Assembly (NCBI GenBank): GCA_009692605.1
Contig: SHYV01000006.1
Span: 1 to 40,693, forward strand
Direction: 5' to 3'
DNA: 40,693 nt
Origin: Myxococcales bacterium
Lineage (GTDB): Bacteria > Myxococcota_A > UBA796 > SXON01
Below are positions 16,322 to 26,578 of the stretch, one piece after another. Position 1 is the stretch's first letter. Each line of letters begins with the position of its first letter. The position numbers were made by a program, and so were the translations under genes. The notes under the pieces were generated by a model that was given only the letters and a program-made list of their open reading frames with translations, had not been told where the DNA came from and searched no databases.

Positions 16322-17553
16322 CGAGGCTCCTGCTCGCCCTGTTCGCCATCGCCCCGCTCGCGCTCGGCGGGCCGGGCGAGCCGAGGACGAAAGCAAGAAC
16401 GCCATCTCCGGCGGAGCAGGGGGTGGCAGACGGCGAAGCCCACCGCCGGCTGCCCGGCCTCGGCGACGGCTTCTTCAAGCAAGGAAACTACCGGCAGGCC
16501 GCGGAGGCTTTTCGGAAGGAGATCGCGGCGAACCCCGAGTCCGTCCCGGCCCATCTCGGGCTCGGGCGCGCGTTCACCCGCCTTGGGCGTTGCGATGTGG
16601 CGCTGCGCGAGTTCTGGCCGTACGTAGGCATGAAGGCGTTTGGAGCCGAAGTCGCGCTGGCCGCTGCGGTGTGCTCCGGCCGCCTCGGCTTCGCGGACGA
16701 CGCGGTGATGTTCAGCCAGATGGCGGTCGACCGAGACCCGACCAATACCAGCGCGCTGACCAACCTCGTGCTCGCGTTGGACGCCAACGGGCAGTTCGAC
16801 GACCTCGAAGCGCTGCTCGACCAGCTCGCCGTAGCACGCGACGATCGGGATTCCAGCTTCTACGCCAAGGCGGTTCTGGCTCTTCGGCGAGGAGACCTTA
16901 CGGAATTCGACATCGTGGTGAGGGAGTGGCCGACCGACCGAAACACCGTCCGGAACCTGTGGGGACTGGATGGACAGAGCTGGCTCGACCTCGATGACCC
17001 GCTCGAGGTGTCCCGGGTGATGCGCAGCATCAAGCGCATCCGACGGCCCGGACTGGCGCGCATGGTGAACGCAGAGGCGGTGAGGCGGGAGGGCGAGACG
17101 TGGCAGGCGCTCGACATCCTCGAGGGCCGAGCGCTGAAGAGCAACGAGACCACTGACAGCGACGCCATCCGCGTCCGGGTCCTCGCGGATCAGGGTGATT
17201 TTGACGGAGCCGAGGAGCTTCTGTCTTCCTACGTGGTCGAGAACGACGCAGACCTCACCGCGAGCGCCTGGTACGTGGCCTGGCACCGGAGGGACCGAGC
17301 GGCGATGCGTAAGTGGCGCGACGCCTATCTGGTTGTTCGGGTCAGCCCGCTCCGGAACCTCTACAAGTTGATCCCGATCAACTGGCGTCTGGATCACCGC
17401 CCCGGAGACCCGATGCCCTTGCCCCCTGACCCCTCCGGGCTTCGGGCGGCTGCGGCTGCGGCGAGGGAGAAGGCGGAGGAGCAGGACCGCAAGGCCCGCC
17501 CGGGGGTCAACAGCCCGAGAGGCCCGGGAGCACTGCCGAAGCCGGGGCGATAG
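16318..17553 (+). CDS. Exported TPR-repeat protein coupled to the AlkP-TPR lipoprotein
   Basis: The 411-residue protein starts at ATG 16318 inside the preceding stop (ATGA). A signal peptide (MTRLLLALFAIAPLALG) is followed by TPR units, for example DGFFKQGNYRQAAEAFRKEI with the next starting PAHLGLGRAF, then further helical pairs to about residue 340. The C-terminus is an Ala/Glu/Lys-rich helix and a Pro/Gly tail. There are no enzymatic motifs. Overlapping translation with an AlkP-TPR lipoprotein suggests the two form an envelope complex or act on the same pathway. Specific function unknown. Confidence 0.8.
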   Translation: MTRLLLALFAIAPLALGGPGEPRTKARTPSPAEQGVADGEAHRRLPGLGDGFFKQGNYRQAAEAFRKEIAANPESVPAHLGLGRAFTRLGRCDVALREFWPYVGMKAFGAEVALAAAVCSGRLGFADDAVMFSQMAVDRDPTNTSALTNLVLALDANGQFDDLEALLDQLAVARDDRDSSFYAKAVLALRRGDLTEFDIVVREWPTDRNTVRNLWGLDGQSWLDLDDPLEVSRVMRSIKRIRRPGLARMVNAEAVRREGETWQALDILEGRALKSNETTDSDAIRVRVLADQGDFDGAEELLSSYVVENDADLTASAWYVAWHRRDRAAMRKWRDAYLVVRVSPLRNLYKLIPINWRLDHRPGDPMPLPPDPSGLRAAAAAAREKAEEQDRKARPGVNSPRGPGALPKPGR

Positions 17554-17560
17554 CAGCGTT

Positions 17561-17580
17561 CGGGGAAACGTGATTCCCCG
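17561..17580 (+). terminator. Hairpin 8 nt after the TPR gene, possible terminator
   Basis: CGGGGAA (17561-17567) and TTCCCCG (17574-17580) form a 7-bp GC-rich stem with a 6-nt loop, 8 nt after the TPR gene stop. No long T-run follows (CGTTCGCAGATCATTTTCG), so it may protect the 3' end rather than terminate by itself. Confidence 0.45.
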
Positions 17581-18015
17581 CGTTCGCAGATCATTTTCGT
17601 CAAACACCGAGAATCACAGGCAGACAGGGCTTCGAAGGCGGGTGTGGGCCGGGAACCACACCACGCTCGCACAACGAAGCCACCGCGACGAAGTGGCCCG
17701 CCGCGAGGGCGCGCGCGAAGGCGACAAGAGGTTCCCTTGGCAACACGGTCTCTGTCGCAAACGTCCTGCTTCGATCCTCGGTTTGCCATGTCCGACATCC
17801 TCATGCCGGGCAGCGTAGCCAAGGTGCTGGGCTCGGTGACCGTGCCGAGGTCGATGCACGATGGCGGGCGGCAATGGGGCTGCGGACGGGCGGCCCGATC
17901 CCATGCGAGCGCACGATGCGGGATTTTTAGAGGTTCCTCCGGGAGCTTCATCGCGACAGCGGCATCACGCGCGAACCGTGGAGGGAGAAACGCCAAACGC
18001 CGCTAACGCGCCGTT
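17581..18015. other. Intergenic stretch without a convincing gene
   Basis: About 435 nt between two convergent operons. Frames on both strands stay open but read Arg/Ser/Pro-rich shadow sequence. The one locally protein-like piece is a plus-strand ATG at 17788 (MSDILMPGSVAKVLGSVTVP), which degenerates after about 25 residues and has no ribosome site. It could be the start of a decayed gene. I found no tRNA-like cloverleaf, no long repeat and no promoter I would defend. Confidence 0.4.
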
Positions 18016-19086
18016 CTACCGTCCCGCGAGCACCCGCTCGTACCGCTTCCACACCTCGACCCACGAGTACCGCTCGACGAACGCCCTCCCCTCGCGCCCG
18101 ATCCGGTCCCGAGCGACCGGGTCGTTGCCGAGCTCGAGCATCGCGCGCTTGAGGGCTTCGGCGTCGTCCATCGGCACGGCGATCCCGATCCCGCCGGTGG
18201 CCTCGCGGATCGCGGGCTGCTCGGACCAGATGACCGGCTTACCACAGGCCATGCCGTCGACCGCGGTGAATCCAAACCCCTCCGTCATGCGGGTGGGGAA
18301 GAGCACCACGTCGGCCTGCTGGGTGTAGGGCGCGATGTCGGGCACGTCGAGCTCGATCCGCACCGGGAGGGTGTACGCCTGGACCTTGAGTTGATCCGCG
18401 TAGATGCGGTCAGCTACCGCACCAACCAATACAAGCTCCCATCCCTTACGTTGGTCGGGCCGCAATCGGCCGAACGCGTCCAGCGCGATGTGCTGGCCTT
18501 TCCCAGGAAGGATCCGCGAAGGGTATACGAACCGCACCGTAGGAGCTCCCGAGAGACCGTCGGGCACGGGCGCCAGCCGGGTCACCGGCTTGAACCTCTC
18601 GAGATCCACACCGTTCGGGATCACGACCGCAGCGATGCCGAGCGCCGCCAGCGCCTCACCGGTAGCCCGACTGACGGTGACGATGACCGCCCCCGTCGCA
18701 GCCTGCATGCGGTAGAGCACCTCGCGCGCCCGGTGAGCCGCGGTCCGCTGGCCCGCAGCCCCGAAGTTCAGATCGTGGACGATGACCACGTTGCGCACCC
18801 CTGGAACGCGGATCTCGATCGAGTTCGACAGCACGGCGTCCGGCCGGAAGGCGCGGGCCTCAGCTACCGCCGCGCGCTCCATCGCGAGGTAGGAGAGCGG
18901 GCCCTTCCGCCGGAGGTCCACCAGCACCGCGCCGAGCGGAAATCCCTCGGGCGAATTCCGAAAGCCGACCACGAGTCGCACCTCGTGTCCAGCCGCGACA
19001 GCGTTCGCCCATAGGTTCTCAAACACCGTCTCGGTGCCGCTACGGACGTCGGGCGGCCACCGCCGGGCGACCATGAGGATGCGCAT
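18016..19086 (-). CDS. GT4-family glycosyltransferase
   Basis: A 356-residue cytoplasmic or membrane-associated glycosyltransferase of the GT-B fold. The N-terminal domain opens MRILMVARRWPPDVRSGTE with the Gly-containing acceptor loop. IPNGVD marks the domain junction, and the C-terminal domain carries YPSRILPGKGQHIALDAF and the E-x7-E-type motif around TEGFGFTAVDGMACGKPVI, typical of GT4 enzymes that use nucleotide-sugar donors. Substrate cannot be read from sequence. It is the last gene of the minus-strand envelope run, separated from the AlkP gene by a decayed MYXO-CTERM gene, which suggests it glycosylates a surface lipid or polysaccharide. Confidence 0.9.
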   Translation of the reverse strand: MRILMVARRWPPDVRSGTETVFENLWANAVAAGHEVRLVVGFRNSPEGFPLGAVLVDLRRKGPLSYLAMERAAVAEARAFRPDAVLSNSIEIRVPGVRNVVIVHDLNFGAAGQRTAAHRAREVLYRMQAATGAVIVTVSRATGEALAALGIAAVVIPNGVDLERFKPVTRLAPVPDGLSGAPTVRFVYPSRILPGKGQHIALDAFGRLRPDQRKGWELVLVGAVADRIYADQLKVQAYTLPVRIELDVPDIAPYTQQADVVLFPTRMTEGFGFTAVDGMACGKPVIWSEQPAIREATGGIGIAVPMDDAEALKRAMLELGNDPVARDRIGREGRAFVERYSWVEVWKRYERVLAGR

Positions 19087-19099
19087 TGAGCGAAGGCTA

Positions 19100-19677
19100 T
19101 CACCGCCGCCCGCGCCTCGACATGGCCGTCGCCAGCGCTCCCATCGCGATCATCACCCCGCCGGCGCGCTGCCCCGGCGCGCTCGAACACCCCCCTTTCG
19201 CCTCCTCCCCCGCCGATACACCGACAAACCCCGCCGCGACACCGCCGGGACCGCCGACGTTCATCACCACCACAAAGTCTCCCGCCCAAGGGAGCTCGAT
19301 CAACGGCGCCCACGCGCCGCCCTCGAAGTCCACCGTCGCTCGGGCACGATGTCGCGCTCACTGGTCTCCACCTGGATCGTCCCAATAGACGTGTACGCCG
19401 TGCCCCCCGCCATCGTCGCCCTCGGCGTCCATCAGCCCCTGGTACTCATCCGCGATCGGCGCGCACGCCGCCCCTCCTCCCAGTTGTCGAAGGACGTCGC
19501 GATCACCTCCGCGGGGTAACCATCGGGGAGCGAGCCCCGGGAGGGTCACTCATCCACCAACACAGGTCGATCAACGCAGGGTCCGCGTCGCAGTCGCCCG
19601 GTCCACGCCCACCCGACGTGCTCATAGGCCATCGCCGGGCCGACGAGCCAGAACGCGCTCAGGATGTCCAAGAACAT
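19100..19677 (-). pseudogene. Decayed secreted protein gene with MYXO-CTERM-like tail
   Basis: Protein-like sequence jumps between frames all along this stretch. ATG 19675-19677 opens a signal peptide (LSAFWLVGPAMA) and YEHVGWAWTG. A second frame gives DCDADPALIDLCWWMSDPPG, a third DGYPAEVIATSFDNWEE, and a fourth ACAPIADEYQGLMDAEGDD and GVHVYWDD. After a TGA the end reads TVDFEGGAWAPLIELP. The tail is GGCSSAPG, a short hydrophobic helix and SRRGRR: the Cys-Gly/hydrophobic/Arg layout of MYXO-CTERM sorting signals. At least three single-base shifts plus a stop are needed to explain it, while the flanking kilobases are intact. The N-terminal part faintly recalls secreted matrixin-type proteins, but no zinc motif is visible. 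Confidence 0.7.
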
Positions 19678-19714
19678 GGGGCGTCCTACCATTTCTCGAC
19701 TAACTAAAGCGCCG

Positions 19715-21442
19715 TCACTGCACGTACCCGAGCAACTTCAACGCGTCGGTGTTGACCCCGACACCCGCCTCCCCGACGTCGACCCACTGCAGATCGAGCA
19801 CGAGGGAATCCCAGGAGTCTACGCGAGGCAGCTCAGCGAAGATCTGCGCAGTCCCCACCATGTTTCGGGCGGCCGGCAGCCCGGCGGCGGCCAGGATGGT
19901 GGGCGCGGCGTCTAGGAGCGGAACCTCGGCCAGCTCGGTCCCCGGCTGGACGCCCTCTCCGTAAGCATAGAAAATGCCGTCCCACTTGTGGGTCCCGGTG
20001 TAGGCATCGGTGAGCGTGACGTAGGCCGTGATCGACTCGCCGCCCACGGTGTCTGTCGCCAGACGCTCCCCGGTGAGCTGCTCGTCGGCGAGCGTGAGCC
20101 CGAGCGCTCCGCCCATCCCGTCGATGTCTTCCACCCGGTAGAACGCCTCGCCTTTGGCGTCCACCAGCGCGGCGAGCGCGGCTCGAACGGGCTCTCGCTG
20201 GGCGGGGTCCGCGAAGCCGACGGTGAGCTTGTGCCCCACCTTCATCACGTCAAACGGCGCGCCCGATGGCACCTGTACGTCCAGCCTCGCTCGCAGGCGC
20301 TCGGTCAGGGGCGCGAACTGCCCGGCGAGGCCGGTGCCGTCCATGGCCTGGAAGCCGTGATCGCTGACTACGATGAGCCGTGCGTCCGGACCCATCATCC
20401 CACGGATGGACAGGAGGATCGCGTCCGCCTGCCGATAGGCGGCGAGGACGGGCGAGTCGACGGCGCCCTGCCCCCCGCTATGTTGCCCGGCTTCATACTT
20501 GTCCCAATACAAGTGGGCCAGTCCGTCTGTCGCATAATAGGTGAAGCTGGCGAGATCGGGGCGGGTTCGATGCACGCTGGCTACGAACACATCCCGGTCG
20601 ATCCAGCCCCGCAATTCCTGCATCGCGGTGTTCACCCGCTCGGTCTTCGGGCTTAAGATCCGCTCCTCCAGCGACCAGGACACCGCGCGCAGGAGCGTCG
20701 ACAAGCGCACGCCCACGCCGACCAGCCGCACCGCCATGGACACCGTGCTGTGCTTTGCCGCGACCTGCTTGCGCCGCAACCGCCGGGACAGCTCGAGCTC
20801 CTTCACCACCGACAGGTCCGCGGGGAAGGTCTGGACGTCGGGCGCCAGCCAGCTTGGCACCCAGAATCCGCCTGTCTTGAAGGATCGCGGCGGATAGTCG
20901 ACGAGCCACTTGTAGAGTCCGACCCCCTGCCCCTGCTCCTCGGCCACGTCCCAGAACCGCGCGACCTTGCAGTCGTCGGCGTGGACGTGAAAGCCGTGGA
21001 CTCCATGCTCGTCGGGGGTGCGCCCAGACGCGATCGTGGTCCAGAGCAGCGGCGAGAACATGGGGTCCCGCGAGCGGAGGACAGCGCGGGCACCGTCGTT
21101 GCGGAGGGCGGTGAAGTTCGGGAGGATGTCGGGGTGTGCGTCGATCACAGCGAAGGTCGCACCGTCCACCCCGAGCACGAACGTGCGGGGAGAGGCCGGT
21201 CCGCGAGGCACGCGGGCCATCGCGACGGCGAGCAGCGCGACGCTCGCGACGCCGAGCACCCGCGAAGGCCGATCCCGCCCGATCCACGAGAGCACCAGCA
21301 CCGCGGACAGCAGCGGAAGCCCGACCAGCAGCGGCACATCGAGGAAGAACGGGTTCAGCGCGCTGCCGGCGAGCACCCCGCCGGCGCACAGCGCAACCCC
21401 GGAAAAACACGCCCGCGAGGCCATCGTCGCGATGCGACTCAT
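19715..21442 (-). CDS. Membrane-anchored AlkP-superfamily phosphodiesterase
   Basis: A 575-residue protein of the type I phosphodiesterase / nucleotide pyrophosphatase branch of the alkaline phosphatase superfamily. Two to three membrane helices (about 11-77) precede the periplasmic catalytic domain. Metal and nucleophile motifs are FVLGVDGATF (Asp93) and SPLLWTTIASG (Thr135 or Thr136, probable nucleophile), then DGLAHLYWDKYE, VSDHGFQAM and HKWDGIFYAYG (metal-site His). Start ATG 21440-21442 overlaps the acyltransferase stop (ATGA), which decides it over the longer frame. It hydrolyses or transfers a phosphodiester or related group, probably on a lipid head group given the coupled acyltransferase. 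Confidence 0.88.
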   Translation of the reverse strand: MSRIATMASRACFSGVALCAGGVLAGSALNPFFLDVPLLVGLPLLSAVLVLSWIGRDRPSRVLGVASVALLAVAMARVPRGPASPRTFVLGVDGATFAVIDAHPDILPNFTALRNDGARAVLRSRDPMFSPLLWTTIASGRTPDEHGVHGFHVHADDCKVARFWDVAEEQGQGVGLYKWLVDYPPRSFKTGGFWVPSWLAPDVQTFPADLSVVKELELSRRLRRKQVAAKHSTVSMAVRLVGVGVRLSTLLRAVSWSLEERILSPKTERVNTAMQELRGWIDRDVFVASVHRTRPDLASFTYYATDGLAHLYWDKYEAGQHSGGQGAVDSPVLAAYRQADAILLSIRGMMGPDARLIVVSDHGFQAMDGTGLAGQFAPLTERLRARLDVQVPSGAPFDVMKVGHKLTVGFADPAQREPVRAALAALVDAKGEAFYRVEDIDGMGGALGLTLADEQLTGERLATDTVGGESITAYVTLTDAYTGTHKWDGIFYAYGEGVQPGTELAEVPLLDAAPTILAAAGLPAARNMVGTAQIFAELPRVDSWDSLVLDLQWVDVGEAGVGVNTDALKLLGYVQ

Positions 21443-22386
21443 GCGATCAATCCCCCCGGCTGGAAGCCGTCCCAGAAGTGCCACTCGCCCGGATGCGCCC
21501 GCAGCACCCGGCTGAGGTACGCCGCGGTCCAGTCCGCCCCGAGCTCTAGGACCGCGTCAATGTCACCGGTCGACGAAAGCGGCAGCTCGATCTCGGGCCC
21601 AATCACCGAGAGCCAGCGACCGCGCCGCTCCGGGTCGCGCACCGTATGCAGCGGGTGCAGCGCCGCACCGCTCCGCGCCGCCAGGTAGAACCCTCCGACC
21701 GGGACCCCCATCGTCTGGCCGAGCACCTGACGGGGGTACCGGCGCCCGATCTCCTTCCCTCCGCCAGTGCCGTCAACGGCGGTGAGGACGATCTCGCCGT
21801 TGCCGAGCGCCCGCAGCAGGGTCCGCAGGTAGCTCCCGCCCTGATGCAACACCACCGGCATGCGCTCCTCGAGATCGTGGCGCAGCTGCGTCGCCCACCG
21901 GCCGGTCTCGGTCTTCTCGACGAGGGGTTCGCCCCCGCCAATCTGGTGCACGCGGTAGCCGCGGACGCCGAGCACGCAGAGCGGTAGCTGCGCCGGGCCC
22001 ATGTGGGGGTGCAGCAGCACCACGCCGCGCCCCTGTCGGGCATGCTCCTCAAGCTGCGAGAGGCCCTCGAAGCGCAGGTAGCTGTCCCAGTTGTCCACCG
22101 TGATGCGACCGAAGGCGAAGCTCGCATACTGGTTGAGGAAGTGGGTACCCATGGTCTCCCGCGCGATGGCGCTCAGGCTGCCGGCGCCGGGCGATGAGCC
22201 TAGTCCCCGCTGGATGTTGGCGCGAACCTGCCCCATCTTCCCCGCCGCGAGCGCCCCGATCAGGAGCCCGAGCCGGCGGTTCGCGCGGTATTCCCAGCCA
22301 GCGGGCAGGCGCTCCAGCAGCCCGCGGTACGGACCCCAGATGACGCGCCGGTAGGCGTCCTTCAGCGGGTTCTCCTCGATTACCAT
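21439..22386 (-). CDS. LpxL/HtrB-like lipid acyltransferase
   Basis: A 315-residue protein resembling the late lipid A acyltransferase family (PF03279-type). Landmarks are LQEYA-like LNQYASFAFGRI near 90, GRGVVLLHPHMGPAQL near 125 as the catalytic block, VVLHQGGSYLRTLLRAL, the GGFYLAARSGAALHPL segment, and a closing WTAAYLSRVLRAHPGEWHFWDGF, which matches the family end W-x-W-x-H-x-R/K-W region. The catalytic H-x4-[DE] appears as H-M-G-P-A-Q, with Gln in place of the acid. No N-terminal membrane helix is obvious. It lies between two AlkP-superfamily genes with 6-nt and overlapping junctions. Confidence 0.75.
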   Translation of the reverse strand: MVIEENPLKDAYRRVIWGPYRGLLERLPAGWEYRANRRLGLLIGALAAGKMGQVRANIQRGLGSSPGAGSLSAIARETMGTHFLNQYASFAFGRITVDNWDSYLRFEGLSQLEEHARQGRGVVLLHPHMGPAQLPLCVLGVRGYRVHQIGGGEPLVEKTETGRWATQLRHDLEERMPVVLHQGGSYLRTLLRALGNGEIVLTAVDGTGGGKEIGRRYPRQVLGQTMGVPVGGFYLAARSGAALHPLHTVRDPERRGRWLSVIGPEIELPLSSTGDIDAVLELGADWTAAYLSRVLRAHPGEWHFWDGFQPGGLIA

Positions 22387-22392
22387 AGCGGC

Positions 22393-24441
22393 TTAATCTC
22401 GTGGCTCGAGGCGCAGCGGGGGGGCCTCGACCGGGCAGGGCTGCGTGGTATCCACGGCGGCGGCGGCGGGGCCGCCACCTGCTCCCTCCTCGTCGGTTCC
22501 GGACAGGTACCCCAGAGCCTCGAGCTTGGCCCGCTCCTCCGGGCTGACCTCCGCGGAGCTGCGCTCGGTCGCATTTGAAGAGAAGAGCTGCGATGCTTGT
22601 CCGCGGAGGATGGACAGCAGCTCGACGCCCGCAGGCGTGCACCCGACGTTGGCGACCACGTCCCGCTCGCCGGCTGGATCGCTGGCCAGATCGAAATACT
22701 CCGGGGCGTCGCCGGTCTCCCGCTCGACGTACCGGCTGGCGGGACCGCGCAGCCCGGTCATCCGCCACTTGGGCTTAGTGATCTCCCCCTTCGCGCGGCC
22801 AGCGACGTTCGCCTCCCTGTCGAAGCACATCGAACGCGCGATCGTCCTGCCCTTCCCTTCGTGATCTCCGATGAGGCCCGCCGCCGAGACCCCGGTCATG
22901 CTTGGCGCGGCGGGGAGGCCGAGCAGATCGAGCAGGGTCGGCGCGAGGTCTGTCCCCTCGAAGGGCCGCTCGACTCGGGTTCCTGCGGTGACGCGGCCCG
23001 GGTACCGCACGACGAAGGGCACATGGAGGCTGGTCTCGTACACGTCATCGCCGTGGTTGAACCAGACACCGTGCTCGCCGAACGACTCGCCGTGGTCGGC
23101 GATCACCACGACCAAGGTGTTGTTCGCCACGCCCAGCGACTCCAATGTATCGGTCAGGCGCATCAACTGGGCGTCTGCGTAGCTGATCTCACCATCGTAC
23201 TGGGCGAGCACGTAGTTGACATCGGTGATGCCGTCCAGGCTCTTCTTTAGGTAGACAGCGACGTTCTTCGCTCCCTGCATGCTGGTATGCGCCGGGTCTC
23301 GATGGTCGCCCTCGTAGTACCGGGTGTCGTAGGGAGGGGGCGGCTCGTAGGGGCCGTGCGGGTCAAACATGTGCACCCAGGCGAACCACGGCGCGCCAGC
23401 CCGCGGGCCGGAGGCGTGGTCGTTGATCCAGTCGATGGCATGGTCTGTTGTGGGTCCGGCCCGCCGCTCAAGCTGCTCGTCTGGGTCGAGGTGACGCCCA
23501 ACCATCGCATAGAGCCGCGGCAAGAGGAGCCCCGATACGCCGGGCAAGCTGCCAAAGTCGTCATCGTAGACTTCAAACCCGCGCCGGAAACCCTTTTGCC
23601 CGTCGAGCACGTAGCTGGAGACGAAGGCGCCAGTCGCCCACCCGTGGTCGTGCAGGACCTCGGCCAACAACGTGCGGTCGGTGGGGACCGGGATGCCGTT
23701 GAGCAGCACGCCGTGATCCCACGGGCCGGAGCCGGTGAACATCGAGGCGTGGCTCGGGCCGGTGACGGCAAGCACCGCGCTGGCGTGCATGAACAACGCA
23801 CCGTCCTTCGCGAGCGCGTCGAACGCCGGGGTGACACTGACGCCGCCCCCCGGCCCGGTCCTGCCGTATGCGCCGACATGGTCCGCACGGGTGGTATCAA
23901 GCGTGACGACCAGCACGTTCGGCGCAGCCTGGGGCAGGCTTTCGGTGGGCGCAGCCGGCCCCGAGCGAGACGTCGAGGCCGAAATACTCAGCGCCGTCGC
24001 GATCCCGAGCACGGCGCCCGCTACGCTCCGAGCGCCCCGGACCGCCTGGTACACACCCAACCCAACCGCTGCAAGGAGCGCCGACACGCCGAGGAACGCC
24101 AGCGGATTCCCTTGGAAGGGAAGCGGGTCCACGAAGGGAGGGGGATCGGAGAACCACCAGACTCCGAGGTCCGCGCCGCCAGCCAGCCCGGCGCCGACAA
24201 GGAAGGCGAACCATCGCTGGCGGCCGAGCGGGCGCGACGGCAAAATGGCGAGCACCGGGACAGTCAGCATCGCCAAGGCAGCCGGACCGACGGCGCCGAG
24301 ACCGAGCACCAAGATGACATCGCCACCGCCAAGGTAGAGGCGGCTGCCCGAGAGCACCCGCGCGGCCTCTGCGGCACCGTAGAGCCCGCCGCCCAAGCCG
24401 GTGGCGAGCAGCAGGTGCGTGTATCGATGGGCGGGGATCAT
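22393..24441 (-). CDS. Polytopic sulfatase-like AlkP-superfamily enzyme
   Basis: A 682-residue inner-membrane enzyme with four to five N-terminal helices (about 8-155), then a periplasmic sulfatase-like domain. Motifs are LDTTRADHVGAYG (Asp182), TGPSHASMFTG (Thr227 where sulfatases have Cys/Ser; His231 for Arg), WVHMFDPHGPYEPP, ADHGESFGEHG and YFDLASDPAGERDV. With Thr as nucleophile it cannot be formylglycine-activated and is better compared with phosphoethanolamine or phosphoglycerol transferases. The ATG at 24439-24441 has an AAAAGGGGG ribosome site about 4-8 nt upstream; a longer frame to 24567 lacks one. It is the first gene of the minus-strand envelope operon. Confidence 0.85.
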   Translation of the reverse strand: MIPAHRYTHLLLATGLGGGLYGAAEAARVLSGSRLYLGGGDVILVLGLGAVGPAALAMLTVPVLAILPSRPLGRQRWFAFLVGAGLAGGADLGVWWFSDPPPFVDPLPFQGNPLAFLGVSALLAAVGLGVYQAVRGARSVAGAVLGIATALSISASTSRSGPAAPTESLPQAAPNVLVVTLDTTRADHVGAYGRTGPGGGVSVTPAFDALAKDGALFMHASAVLAVTGPSHASMFTGSGPWDHGVLLNGIPVPTDRTLLAEVLHDHGWATGAFVSSYVLDGQKGFRRGFEVYDDDFGSLPGVSGLLLPRLYAMVGRHLDPDEQLERRAGPTTDHAIDWINDHASGPRAGAPWFAWVHMFDPHGPYEPPPPYDTRYYEGDHRDPAHTSMQGAKNVAVYLKKSLDGITDVNYVLAQYDGEISYADAQLMRLTDTLESLGVANNTLVVVIADHGESFGEHGVWFNHGDDVYETSLHVPFVVRYPGRVTAGTRVERPFEGTDLAPTLLDLLGLPAAPSMTGVSAAGLIGDHEGKGRTIARSMCFDREANVAGRAKGEITKPKWRMTGLRGPASRYVERETGDAPEYFDLASDPAGERDVVANVGCTPAGVELLSILRGQASQLFSSNATERSSAEVSPEERAKLEALGYLSGTDEEGAGGGPAAAAVDTTQPCPVEAPPLRLEPRD

Positions 24442-24635
24442 GCACCCCCTTTTGCCCCGGTCTCGGCTGCATCGCCACCGCGATCGCGTGCAAGCCGTGC
24501 GCAGCGCTCGGGGCGAACGACGCTCCAGTGCCGAAAATGCGCCCCTTTCGCAGCCGGGCGCGTGCAAATTCGACTCGAGTGTGGCATTATGCGCGCGCCT
24601 TCCGGGTTGATCGTCCGCCCGGAGCGAGGTGATTC

Positions 24636-26555
<1,920 letters not shown>

Positions 26556-26578
26556 GACGGTGGACCGCGCCGCGACGG

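Noticed and set aside
17788-18006. Plus-strand start MSDILMPGSVAKVLGSVTVP
   Set aside because: Only about 25 residues look natural. It has no ribosome site and decays into Arg/Ser-rich sequence.
19100-19677. Sequencing error as the sole cause of the frame breaks
   Set aside because: Several indels cluster in one short gene while the flanking long genes are intact. Not excluded, since some lie at G or C runs, but true decay is more likely.
24601-24623. TCCGGG/CCCGGA dyad before the barrel gene
   Set aside because: 6-bp arms with an 11-nt loop are common in sequence this GC-rich. Its position near the ribosome site is suggestive only.
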